64,000 nt of DNA, taken from Alistipes sp. (GTDB lineage: Bacteria > Bacteroidota > Bacteroidia > Bacteroidales > Rikenellaceae). Positions 32,584 to 41,106 of the stretch are shown one piece after another (the stretch's first letter is position 1; the number at the start of each line of letters is the position of its first letter). The translations under genes were made by a program, and so were the position numbers. Below the pieces are notes generated by a model. The model was not told the DNA's origin. It was given only the letters and a program-made list of their open reading frames with translations, and searched no databases. The stretch covers positions 62,001 through 126,000 of the forward strand of contig JALFNK010000004.1 in the NCBI GenBank assembly GCA_022782405.1. Direction: 5' to 3'.

Positions 32584-34875
32584 TCAGTAGACGTACTCCA
32601 CGGGACTCTTCTTGAAGCGCACGATACGCGTGTCGTTGTTGCCGGCCCCGTTGCGAATCATGTAGAGATTCGCCATGCCGCCATTGATATACCATCCGGA
32701 GCCCTCGGGCGAATGAACCGAGAAAAGCATGTTGTTGCAGTGGTTCGAGTGCACGATGCCCGCATCGTTCCATTGTGCTCCGGGGCCGTACCACGTCAGA
32801 GGTTCGTACTCGGGGAAATCGGGACTCGACAGGGCCACCACAAGCAGGTCGTTGAGTACGAGCGACCCCACGGCAATGCCGTTGCGACGCGTCTGCGTAC
32901 GGCGCACGTCGGCATGTCCCTCCCAGGGATTGCGCAACTTGTGCGTACCGCTCCACATCATCCAGATGTAGTCCGTGGCATCGAACAGGCGGTTGAACTC
33001 CTCCATCGAGGGCAGCTCGTAGCCGTCCGGAGCCAGCGCATCGGCCGGGAGTTTGTTGATATGCGTCTTGCTGCCCGTGGCGAAGCCCTCCATCACGGGA
33101 ATGCCATCGCGCTCGACAACCTGCATGCCCACGCCGCTGTCGCCCTGGTAGGCCCAGCCCCACAGCGAGCGGAACTCCTCCGGGGAGCAGTTCATCAAAT
33201 ACTCCTGGACGCTCTGTCCGGCCGCAGCAGCCGGGTCCTGCGGCACGAGAATCTGGTCCTCGAAATTCCGCGACCGGCCCCGGGCATTGTACTTGCACCA
33301 CCATACGCCGTGGAACCATGTTACGGGAAGTCCCCAGTTGCGGCGCACGACCGTATATGCTTCCCGGTTTGCGCCGTCCGTGCTGCGGATCACCAGCCGT
33401 GCCGACTGCCTACGGCCATCGGCCGTGGGATCGTTCGGGCGCCAGCCGCCCACGACGCGCCAGACACGGCTGCCCTCCTCCACCGGCTCGGCCTTCAGCC
33501 AGGGGTCCTCCCCGGGATCGAACTCCACCAGAAGCTCCCGATCGTCGGGAAGCGTCAGGCGTCCCAGCTCGTTATCGACATAACGGCCGAAATCGCAGAC
33601 CGTATTTCCGTCCGCAAACGTCAGATCGCCCTCGATGCGGATCGGGTTGGCCTCCAGGCTCAACGTAATCCGGTCCTCGGGATAGGCGTTTTCGAGCCCC
33701 TTGCGGCGGAAACGGAGCTCGACCCGCCCGGCCGCCATATCGGGCGTATAGAGCGACTTGCGGATCCGGAACCGGTTCATGCTTCCGAAGTCGCCTGCCG
33801 TGAAGGGCTCGGCTTCGATCTCGAGAAGCGGAGCCGAAACAGGCTCCAGTTCGAGCTGCATGTCGCTCCGCACGGCCAGCAGCACCTCCCGCTCCCCGTA
33901 GGGGAAGACCAGTTCGGTTCCCCCGGCGGCAATCTGCACATCCGAAGGCAGTTCCGAACGCTCCGCATCGACGGTCAGCTGTCCCGTCAGGTCGGGCTGC
34001 AGCGCCGACTCGCCGCCGTCGCCCCACGCCTCGACCGTCAGCCGGGCCTCCGTATCGACGGTCCCCTTGCGCACCGTTACCGAATAGATCCGGTTTCGCC
34101 CGATGATTCGGGGCAGGGAGCCCTCCAGCGTACGGCGCACGCCGTCGATGACCGCTTCGACGCAGACTTCAAGGTCGGCGTCCGTCTGTTCGTAAAGATA
34201 GGCTATGGCCGGCGTATCGGTCGTCAGTGCGGCATCCTCGACACAGACCGCATCGCCGCGCGGAGCGCCCGAAGGGGTGCGCGGAGCGTCCGAAGGGAAG
34301 AGATACCCCTCGCGGGCGATCTGTCGGAGCGTGATCCGTTCGACGGTCGCCTTGCCGGCGACGCGCAGGTGCAGGTCGAGACGGGCTACGCCGCGCGTGA
34401 GTGCCAGCGGAACCACTGCCGTCCCGGTCTCCAGACGATCGAGATCGATCCGCCCGGTGGCGAACGGCGGCACAAGACCCGTCGCCGAGGCCGCGGTAAG
34501 GTCGAGCCACTCCGTCTCGGGATATTCGGCAGCCACCTCGGGCAGGCTCTCCTCGAGTCCGGCCACGACATAGAGCGTGCCGGACATCCGGCTGAAACGC
34601 AGTTCGGCTTCGGATTCCGCCGCCGTCAGCGGTCCGAACTGCTCCGCAAGCCGGCCCTGCTCGAAGCGATAGGCACGGATCTTCCCGGGAACGGCCGTAT
34701 CTTCGGAACCGGAGGCTCCCTCCTGGTCGTCATAGGCGGCCATCCCGAAGCGGAACCGGCGCTGCGAGGCCGCGGGTGCGCCTCCCTCATCGGACGAATC
34801 CCCGCAGGCCGACAGGATCGTCGCTGCGGCCAGCAGCGGGAAGAAAGTCCGCAAAATGGTTTTCTCGATATTCAT
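32584..34875 (-). CDS. Large fimbrillin-like surface lipoprotein, last gene of the metzincin operon
   Basis: A 763-residue predicted lipoprotein: signal peptide with lipobox ILSAC. The N-terminal half resembles FimA/Mfa-type pilus proteins: RGVARLDLHL and IIGRNRIYSVTV correspond to the R-x-x-A-R and RN-x-x-Y motifs of that superfamily. The C-terminal third has RRNWGLPVTWFHGVWWCKYN and ALAPDGYELPSMEEFNRLF, reminiscent of FISUMP-type domains. The protein ends in VEYVY. It is a paralog of the preceding gene: GGWRPNDPTA, RRNWGLPV, WWCKYN and FEDQI occur in the same order in both. A role as pilus-tip or adhesion subunit is an inference. The start lies 15 bases after the previous stop. Confidence 0.65.
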   Translation of the reverse strand: MNIEKTILRTFFPLLAAATILSACGDSSDEGGAPAASQRRFRFGMAAYDDQEGASGSEDTAVPGKIRAYRFEQGRLAEQFGPLTAAESEAELRFSRMSGTLYVVAGLEESLPEVAAEYPETEWLDLTAASATGLVPPFATGRIDLDRLETGTAVVPLALTRGVARLDLHLRVAGKATVERITLRQIAREGYLFPSDAPRTPSGAPRGDAVCVEDAALTTDTPAIAYLYEQTDADLEVCVEAVIDGVRRTLEGSLPRIIGRNRIYSVTVRKGTVDTEARLTVEAWGDGGESALQPDLTGQLTVDAERSELPSDVQIAAGGTELVFPYGEREVLLAVRSDMQLELEPVSAPLLEIEAEPFTAGDFGSMNRFRIRKSLYTPDMAAGRVELRFRRKGLENAYPEDRITLSLEANPIRIEGDLTFADGNTVCDFGRYVDNELGRLTLPDDRELLVEFDPGEDPWLKAEPVEEGSRVWRVVGGWRPNDPTADGRRQSARLVIRSTDGANREAYTVVRRNWGLPVTWFHGVWWCKYNARGRSRNFEDQILVPQDPAAAAGQSVQEYLMNCSPEEFRSLWGWAYQGDSGVGMQVVERDGIPVMEGFATGSKTHINKLPADALAPDGYELPSMEEFNRLFDATDYIWMMWSGTHKLRNPWEGHADVRRTQTRRNGIAVGSLVLNDLLVVALSSPDFPEYEPLTWYGPGAQWNDAGIVHSNHCNNMLFSVHSPEGSGWYINGGMANLYMIRNGAGNNDTRIVRFKKSPVEYVY

Positions 34876-34890
34876 TTTTTCGTTGCTGTT

Positions 34891-37119
34891 TTATTCGTAT
34901 TCGTATTCCACCGGCGTCTTCACGCAACGCAGCGTACGGGTCTTCGTCGTGTTGTTGGCGACATATTTGAGCCAGTTCTGCCCGGGTTTCGCCGCCTGAG
35001 CATAGCCCTCCATGACCCAGGTTTTCGAGCCGCTGCCCCAGGTGGCCAGCAGCAGCATCATGCCCGAGATATTTCCCGGCGCGGTATTCCACTGATGCCC
35101 CAGGCCGCAGAGCACCCAGGCCTCACCGCCATAACGGAACTCATAGAGCGCCACGGGACCGTAATCGTGGCCCAGGAAGGTCGCCCGCCGCTCGAGGATG
35201 CGCACCGTGAGCTTCTCGCCGGACATGTTGGCATAGGTGCGCTCGCCCACGCCGCCGAGATTGAAGTTCTCGCTGCCGGCGAGGAAGGCGTAATCGTCAT
35301 AGCCGGGAACGCGATACCCTTCAGGGGCCATCGACGCCGGGTCGAGCGTCCCGAAGTTGCCGCCCGAGGAGGCCATGCCCTCGTAATAGAAGGCTTCGCC
35401 GTTGTGGCGCAGCGGCAGTCCCTGTGTTTTCCCGCCCTGGTACTGGTCGCCCAGAAGGCGCAGCAGCTCCGCATCGTCGCACGAAGCGAGGTAGTCGGCC
35501 AGCTCCCCGGCCGCAGCCGGATCGTCCGCCGCGGTGATCTGATCCTCGAAACGCGTCGCATCGCCCCGCAGGTTGTACTTGCACCACCAGGTATCCCCGA
35601 TGCGGACCACCGGAAGGCCCCAGTTGCGCCGGCGCACGACATAGCGCTCGGCATGGCCGCCGTCGGCATCGGAAATGACGATCGTCCCCTCCTGCACGCG
35701 GCCCGTGGCCGTCGGATCGTTGGGGCGCCAGCCGCCCAGCAGGCGCCAGGCGTCGCCGTCGGAAACGAGCTTCATCCAGGAGGACTCGCCGCCGTCGAAC
35801 TCCAGGCGGAGCGTCCGTCCGGCAGGAAGCGTCAGGCGGCCCAGCTCCCCCTCGACATAACGTCCGTAGTCGCACACACCGTCGTCATCGAAGCGCAGCG
35901 AACCCTCGAGACGGACCGGATTCGCCGCGAAGCAGAGAACCACGCGTCCCGCAGCCACCCCGTCGCGGAGCAGATCCAGCGTCATGTATTCCGTAACGGT
36001 CCCGGGCATGCGCAGCTGCGTCCGTATGGCGACCTCGGCAACCGGTTCCAGGCCGCGCGTCAGCGTCGTCGGCACGACCGAAACCCGATCTACACGGCCT
36101 CCGACAACCAGCTCCGACCCCGCCTCGGCACGCAGCACCAGACGGCATTCACCCGGCGTATGGGGGATGTAAAGCGTATCGCAGGCGGCATTGAGCCGCA
36201 TGTCGGCGGGAATCTCCGAAGCGACGGCATCGATCACGGCGCCCGGGCGCAGCTCCGAATCGGCCGTGCCGCCCGCCTCCCACTCCCCGGCCGTTACCGT
36301 CAGGCTGGCCGAAGTCCCGAGGCCCTGCACACGCAGCGTATAGAGGCGGTTGCGTCCGATCGTGGCGGGCAGCTGCGCACGAAGGCGGTGCCAGACGCCG
36401 TCGATCTCGACGAGCACCTCGGCCTCGATCCGGGCATCGCTCTGCTCGCAGAGGTAGAGGAGCGCCTCGCGGCCGTTCTCGAGCGGATGCTCCCCGTAAT
36501 CGCGGGAAAACTCCGTCGCGGCGGCTTCGGGGGCCGTCTCGGCCGTTCCGCGCCCGAAGGCGTATCCCCGGTCGGCCATGCCGCGGAGCGTGAGGGCATG
36601 GACCCGCACGCCCCGGTCGGGTGTCCAGAGATCGACCCGTGCGACGCTGCGCCGCAGCGCCACGTCGCAAATACCCACCGTTTCGGCATCGAGCGCCAGG
36701 CGCCCCTCCATGAGAAGTCCGTCGGCAGCCAGCTGCCCGACCGGAAGAACGACATCGAGAAACTCGTCGAGCGTCATGCCCGTCTGCAGCGTTCCGGACG
36801 CCAGAAGCTCCGCGCCGTTGGCCACGAAGCGCAGCTCGCCCGCCGCACGGGCCGCACCGAAGGTATAGAGTCCCGGCTCGGACGAAGCAGCCCCGGGAAG
36901 GATCTCCCGGAGGGTTCCCTCCTCGAAACGGCAGGCGCTGACCGCGCCGACCGCCGCATCGGCGGACGAGTCCGGCACCGCATCGGCATAGCCGGAAAGG
37001 AAGCGGACCCCGAAGGTCAGGGTCTCCCCGGACGCCGGTTGCGGATCCTCGCGGCGGCATCCCGGGAGCAGAACGGCAGCAACGGCTGCCACAATGCATA
37101 TTCTGGATAATGCGTTCAT
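34891..37119 (-). CDS. Large fimbrillin-like surface lipoprotein, middle gene of the metzincin operon
   Basis: A 742-residue lipoprotein (lipobox LLPGC). Its N-terminal half has RRSVARVDLWTP and TIGRNRLYTLRV, the hallmarks of the FimA/Mfa-like fold; a middle beta-rich region follows, and the C-terminal third shares GGWRPNDPTA, RRRNWGLPVVRIGDTWWCKYN, FEDQI and a VEYEYE end with its downstream paralog. The paired copies look like an old tandem duplication, since identity outside these blocks is low. It starts 3 bases after the metzincin gene stop, so the three genes form one operon. I do not assign a function beyond a surface location. Confidence 0.65.
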   Translation of the reverse strand: MNALSRICIVAAVAAVLLPGCRREDPQPASGETLTFGVRFLSGYADAVPDSSADAAVGAVSACRFEEGTLREILPGAASSEPGLYTFGAARAAGELRFVANGAELLASGTLQTGMTLDEFLDVVLPVGQLAADGLLMEGRLALDAETVGICDVALRRSVARVDLWTPDRGVRVHALTLRGMADRGYAFGRGTAETAPEAAATEFSRDYGEHPLENGREALLYLCEQSDARIEAEVLVEIDGVWHRLRAQLPATIGRNRLYTLRVQGLGTSASLTVTAGEWEAGGTADSELRPGAVIDAVASEIPADMRLNAACDTLYIPHTPGECRLVLRAEAGSELVVGGRVDRVSVVPTTLTRGLEPVAEVAIRTQLRMPGTVTEYMTLDLLRDGVAAGRVVLCFAANPVRLEGSLRFDDDGVCDYGRYVEGELGRLTLPAGRTLRLEFDGGESSWMKLVSDGDAWRLLGGWRPNDPTATGRVQEGTIVISDADGGHAERYVVRRRNWGLPVVRIGDTWWCKYNLRGDATRFEDQITAADDPAAAGELADYLASCDDAELLRLLGDQYQGGKTQGLPLRHNGEAFYYEGMASSGGNFGTLDPASMAPEGYRVPGYDDYAFLAGSENFNLGGVGERTYANMSGEKLTVRILERRATFLGHDYGPVALYEFRYGGEAWVLCGLGHQWNTAPGNISGMMLLLATWGSGSKTWVMEGYAQAAKPGQNWLKYVANNTTKTRTLRCVKTPVEYEYE

Positions 37120-37122
37120 CGC

Positions 37123-38982
37123 TTATTTGTACAGATTAGGATTCTTGCTGCTGTTCAGGTAACTCGGCGAGTCGATGGGCATCTGGGAGATATGCTCCAC
37201 ATAAAAACGGTTCATAAGCTCCTGGGCCCAGGGTCCGTAGGTGAACGAACTGCTGTGGTTGTACCCCATGACATGCCCCAGCTCGTGGAACATGATCTCG
37301 CACGAATAGGTGTTGAAATAGTGCTGGAGCCACGCCTGCTGGTAAGCCCCGAATGTCGAACCGCCGCCCAGGCCGATGACCCCGTTGCCCGGATAGACCA
37401 GCCCGACGTTGAGTGTCCGCGACTGCCGCATCTGCCGCAGCACCGTCTCGGCCGTAACCTTGTCGTTCACGCCGCCGTTGCCGTAGAGACGGTCTTCGTT
37501 GGCACGGAGTATCTCCTCATGCTCCGGCATGTCGATCATGTAGGTGAAGTTGAGGAACAGGGCCACCACCTCGCGGCAGTGCACGGGACGGATACCCATC
37601 CAGTTGCCCACGGGACCGCCGTCCGCCCGGTCGGGATCGCCGCCGTAGAGGCTGAAGGCGATCGTCCAGCCGTGCTTGATGGCGCAGAGCTTCTCCCAGT
37701 AGGCATCCGCCGACTCGATGCGGAATTCGATGCCGTCGAGCGCCGCAGCCTCCAGACGGGGAATGCGGACCCAGCGTCCCGACTCCGAACGGGCCATACC
37801 CTCGCGCTCAATGAAGGGGAACCGTGCCCGGAAATCCGCAAAGGCCGGGACGCGGTCAAAATAGGCCACGTCGAGGAACTCCGTATCGACGGCGGGAATG
37901 CGGGCGCGGATGAGCACCTGCCCCAGGTCCCGCGGCGAATAGAACCGCACATGAAGCTCCCCGGCATCGGTCGCCGCAACCTGAAGCGGCGCGGCGGTGT
38001 TGAACTTCCGCTGTGCAGGGTCCGTATAGACCTCCTTGGGTTCGCTGTCCTGAAGGATGAGGGCATGATTGCCCGCGGCGTAGGCCTTCTCGGTAAGGAA
38101 CAGCGTGGCCGACGTGTCGTCGGGATGCACGACCTCGGTACGGACCTCCGCAATGCGGTTGGGCTCCACGGAATGCAGGTCGAAGGCGAAGCTGCGGGAG
38201 ACATCCGTGCCGAGGTAGTTGCGCGTACGGACAGTCACCTCGCCGCGGAGCGCCGCGCCATCGACCGTCGGCAGGAAGAGCCACGAACCGCCCTGCGAAA
38301 GGTCCAGGGCGTCGAAGTTTCCGAAGCCTTCGCCCGCCAGCGTTCCGTCGCCGGTCACGGCGGTACGGAAACGGTACTCCCCCACTTCGACAGAGGCTTC
38401 GCGAAGCGCCGCCTCAACCTGGGCATTGCGGAACGAAAGGGAGAAATCCACCCGTCCGACGATCCGGTGCTGCACGACCTGCTCCGCAAGAAGCACCTCC
38501 TCCGTATTGCCGTCGGCACTGCCGTGCACGACGACCGAGAAGGGGGTCTGCGAATAGAAATACTCCGCCTCCAACGGTTTGCGGAGTTCCTCGGGGAAGG
38601 TGATCCACTCCTCGCCGGCATGGCTGATCGCATGGACGGTCGCGCCGTCCGCGGCGGCATCGCCCCGGATACCCAGGACAAGCAGGCGGTAGTCGCCTTC
38701 GTGCAACCCCTCGACCCGAATCTGCGCGGCGTCGGCATCATAGGCACCCTTCAGGTTGGGGACTGCCGCGCCCGAGGCGTCCACGATACAGAACTCCACC
38801 CGGTCGTAGCGTCCCTCGCCGAGGGTCGCCCGGGATACCGCATCGTCATACTCCGCGCTGTAAAGGCTGAAGACCGCTCCGGAAGAGGCTCCCGACCGAT
38901 CGGGCTCCGGCCATGCCTCATGCGCGCACGAGGCTGCCGTCAGCAGCAGGCTCCATAAAAATACTGTAACGATTCTCTTCAT
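37123..38982 (-). CDS. Metzincin-type zinc metalloprotease lipoprotein
   Basis: A 619-residue predicted lipoprotein (MKRIVTVFLWSLLLTAASC). The zinc site HELGHVMGYNH spans residues 566-576: His566, Glu567, His570 and His576 fit the metzincin HExxHxxGxxH pattern, and ISQMPIDSPSY downstream could be the Met-turn. The first ~350 residues are beta-rich and resemble the fimbrillin-like N-termini of the two downstream genes (RYDRVEFCIVDASG, IRVEGLHEGDYRLLVLGI), so protease and putative structural partners share a build. I start at 38982; the frame upstream to 39108 runs through the promoter. The operon is divergent from a Crp/Fnr regulator. Confidence 0.75.
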   Translation of the reverse strand: MKRIVTVFLWSLLLTAASCAHEAWPEPDRSGASSGAVFSLYSAEYDDAVSRATLGEGRYDRVEFCIVDASGAAVPNLKGAYDADAAQIRVEGLHEGDYRLLVLGIRGDAAADGATVHAISHAGEEWITFPEELRKPLEAEYFYSQTPFSVVVHGSADGNTEEVLLAEQVVQHRIVGRVDFSLSFRNAQVEAALREASVEVGEYRFRTAVTGDGTLAGEGFGNFDALDLSQGGSWLFLPTVDGAALRGEVTVRTRNYLGTDVSRSFAFDLHSVEPNRIAEVRTEVVHPDDTSATLFLTEKAYAAGNHALILQDSEPKEVYTDPAQRKFNTAAPLQVAATDAGELHVRFYSPRDLGQVLIRARIPAVDTEFLDVAYFDRVPAFADFRARFPFIEREGMARSESGRWVRIPRLEAAALDGIEFRIESADAYWEKLCAIKHGWTIAFSLYGGDPDRADGGPVGNWMGIRPVHCREVVALFLNFTYMIDMPEHEEILRANEDRLYGNGGVNDKVTAETVLRQMRQSRTLNVGLVYPGNGVIGLGGGSTFGAYQQAWLQHYFNTYSCEIMFHELGHVMGYNHSSSFTYGPWAQELMNRFYVEHISQMPIDSPSYLNSSKNPNLYK

Positions 38983-38984
38983 CG

Positions 38985-39004
38985 GTTTGCTTGTTTGCTT
39001 GTTT
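38985..39004. repeat. Short tandem repeat in the leader of the metzincin operon
   Basis: GTTTGCTT is repeated at 38985-38992 and 38993-39000 and partly a third time. On the mRNA it places AAGCAAAC repeats directly before the ATG at 38982. Changes in copy number would alter the ribosome-binding region. Confidence 0.55.
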
Positions 39005-39071
39005 CGATCCATCGGGCCTTTCCGGCGGGCGGGCCGACCTGCCCGGCATCCGGATTTGCCCGATTCGGGTG

Positions 39072-39079
39072 CAAAAATA
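39072..39079 (-). promoter_or_regulatory. -7 element (TATTTTTG) of the metzincin operon
   Basis: Minus-strand TATTTTTG matches TAnnTTTG, but no TTTG is present at the -33 position 19-21 bases upstream, a pattern expected of an activator-dependent promoter. Confidence 0.5.
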
Positions 39080-39101
39080 GAGCCCCGGAACGACAAAACC
39101 G

Positions 39102-39115
39102 GTAACATATGTTAC
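39102..39115. promoter_or_regulatory. Perfect palindrome, putative Crp/Fnr-type operator
   Basis: GTAACATATGTTAC is a perfect 14-base palindrome of the form GTAAC-N4-GTTAC, a kind of site used by Crp/Fnr-family proteins. Its centre (39108.5) is about 43 bases upstream of the transcription start predicted from the -7 element at 39072-39079, the position of a class II activator. It lies between the metzincin operon and the Crp/Fnr gene. Confidence 0.6.
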
Positions 39116-39163
39116 GGCCGGAGCGCGGCATCCGGAAAACGGCAGAGAAAAACCCGCGCGGAG

Positions 39164-39195
39164 ATTGACCGAACGGAAACTTATGGTTAATTTTG
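39164..39195 (+). promoter_or_regulatory. Promoter of the Crp/Fnr gene
   Basis: ATTG (39164-39167), a 20-base spacer and TAATTTTG (39188-39195). It overlaps the earlier possible starts at 39165 and 39183 and therefore points to the ATG at 39252. Confidence 0.6.
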
Positions 39196-39251
39196 TATCG
39201 GATACGAAAAAACCGCGGCTGCAACAGCCGCGGAACGGAGAAGCCGAAACA

Positions 39252-39863
39252 ATGGATTGTGAAATTTACGACATGCCCCTTTTCAGGGGAAGCGACCGCA
39301 GCATCGTGGACCCGATCCTCGACCGATCGAACAGCCGGATGGGGCATTATCGCAAGGGCGAGACGATCGCCCTTCAGAACGATGTCTGCCGGACGCTGAT
39401 GCTGCTGTGCGAAGGGAGCGTCTATGCACGGATGACCAGCCACGAAGGGAGGGAGTTCATCCTCGACCCCCTCACGGCCCCCGACATCGTAGCCTCGCCC
39501 TTCATCTTCGCCACGGAGAACATCTACCCCGTAACGATCATCGCACAAAACGACAGCCGGCTGTGGTTCATCGACCGGACCTACATCCGGGAGCTGCTCG
39601 AACAGGACAACACCGTACTGCACAACTTTCTCCGGGACCTCTCGGACCACAGCCTCTACCTGAGCCGCAAGCTCAACGAATTCGCCCTGCAGACCCTCTC
39701 CTCCCGCGTAATGGGCTACCTGCAGGAGAACCACTCCATCCACAACCTGCAGCAGACGGCCTTCGTTCTGGGCGTTACGCGCCCGTCGCTTTCACGGGCC
39801 CTCGCCCAGCTCCTCGCCCAGGGCCGGGTCCGCAAAACCGACGCAGGATACATCCTCGGCTGA
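39252..39863 (+). CDS. Crp/Fnr-family transcriptional regulator
   Basis: A 203-residue regulator when read from the ATG at 39252; ATG 39183 and TTG 39165 are in frame but overlap the promoter. Residues ~1-120 form a cyclic-nucleotide-binding-like beta barrel (YRKGETIALQNDVCRTLMLL, then CEGSVYARMTS), without the Fnr cysteine cluster. The C-terminal helix-turn-helix is VLGVTRPSLSRALAQLLAQG. Its ligand is unknown. It is divergent from the metzincin operon and probably activates it through the palindrome at 39102-39115. The gene ends 5 bases before the convergent CE2 esterase stop. Confidence 0.85.
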   Translation: MDCEIYDMPLFRGSDRSIVDPILDRSNSRMGHYRKGETIALQNDVCRTLMLLCEGSVYARMTSHEGREFILDPLTAPDIVASPFIFATENIYPVTIIAQNDSRLWFIDRTYIRELLEQDNTVLHNFLRDLSDHSLYLSRKLNEFALQTLSSRVMGYLQENHSIHNLQQTAFVLGVTRPSLSRALAQLLAQGRVRKTDAGYILG

Positions 39864-39868
39864 AGAGA

Positions 39869-40960
39869 TCACTCCACGGCCCGATCGCCGCACGGCCATC
39901 CCGTTGCCGAAGAGAGATAGGGAATCAACGCCATGGCGATCTTCCGGTGCCCCGAATAATTGGGATGCCCCGCCCCCACGTCGCTTCCGTGATCAAGAAT
40001 CGAAGGCAGTATCGGGACGAAGCGGACATTGTCGCCGGCGGCCGCAGCGGCACGGCGCACGGCGGCGAACAAGGCATCGTCCGAAGAGAGCGGCGACGAG
40101 AGACACAGTACCGGAACGGAACCATACGCACGGCGCACGGCGGCAATCAGACGGAGATACCCGGAGACGAAATCCTCCGGATCGAGCGTCGCCCCCACCG
40201 AGAAATCATTGGTTCCCAGCTCGATCACGACCACATGGGGCCGCCACGACGCAAAGTTCCAGTCCGGAGCGTCGGGATCGTCGAAAACCTTGCCGTACCG
40301 GTCGAGCATGGTGCACTCCGACAACGGCTCGGGGTCTCCGTAATTGCGGACGACACCCTGCCCCGAATGGGCGATCATCGTGCAGTCGGCCCCGAAATAA
40401 CGGGCCGCAATCGCCGCATAGGAGTGATAGGCGTTCTCCGTCTCGGGACAGTACCGGGCATCGGGATCGGCCGTATCGGCCCCGAATCCGCAGGTAATCG
40501 AATTGCCGATGAATTCGATCCTTCGCTCCGGAGAGCCGAACCAGGGCAGCAGACGGCCTCCCGACGGCAGCACGATCGCATGCAGCGTCGTGGCTCCCTC
40601 CCCGGCCTCGGTGCGCTTGAAGGCCATCAGGGTATGGGGCCCCGCCTCCAGCCCTTCCGCCAGCAGAATCTGCCGATCCGAGCCCTCGACAACCGCCTCG
40701 CCGACCGCCTTGCCGTCCACGAAGACCAGATAGAAGCTCTTTTTTGTGTCCGAAGCCCGTACGGCACAGGAGTTCCCGGAAAAACGGAACCGGAAAGCCG
40801 TCCCGACCCAGTCGAATCGGGCCGCACCCGCCCCGTCGAACAGCACCCGCCCCACATAATTCACATTCGGGTCATCCGCCCGAAACTCGCGCACCTGCGC
40901 CCGGGCCGCGCCTGCCGCAACGAGCAGACAAAGCCCCCATATCCACATACTTTTCTTCAT
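39869..40960 (-). CDS. Carbohydrate esterase family 2-like SGNH acetylesterase
   Basis: A 363-residue exported enzyme (signal peptide MKKSMWIWGLCLLVAAGAARA). The N-terminal ~130 residues form a jelly-roll domain and residues ~140-360 an SGNH hydrolase with the nucleophile in EFIGNSITCGFG, the Asn motif in IELGTNDFS, and DVGAGHPNYSGH with the terminal His. This two-domain form is that of CE2 enzymes, which remove acetyl groups from xylan, glucomannan and similar polymers. It is the last gene of the leftward arm, 146 bases after the GH28-GH26 gene, and would deacetylate mannan fragments in the periplasm. Confidence 0.85.
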   Translation of the reverse strand: MKKSMWIWGLCLLVAAGAARAQVREFRADDPNVNYVGRVLFDGAGAARFDWVGTAFRFRFSGNSCAVRASDTKKSFYLVFVDGKAVGEAVVEGSDRQILLAEGLEAGPHTLMAFKRTEAGEGATTLHAIVLPSGGRLLPWFGSPERRIEFIGNSITCGFGADTADPDARYCPETENAYHSYAAIAARYFGADCTMIAHSGQGVVRNYGDPEPLSECTMLDRYGKVFDDPDAPDWNFASWRPHVVVIELGTNDFSVGATLDPEDFVSGYLRLIAAVRRAYGSVPVLCLSSPLSSDDALFAAVRRAAAAAGDNVRFVPILPSILDHGSDVGAGHPNYSGHRKIAMALIPYLSSATGWPCGDRAVE

Positions 40961-41106
40961 AACCGAAATCGTGTAGTCTTTTACCATGCCGAACGCCCGT
41001 ACAGCTCCGGGCCTCGTGACGGCACCCGGAATACGCCGAAAATACGGCCCACCGAACCCACCGGCGGCAACGCCCCGTTTTCCGGCCGCAGCTGCGGCAC
41101 GGCCGC

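Noticed and set aside
32713..37110. A 1465-codon plus-strand open frame opposite the two fimbrillin-like genes
   Set aside because: Same antisense artefact; it has no signal peptide or motif, and the minus-strand frames have lipoprotein starts, shared blocks and tight operon spacing.
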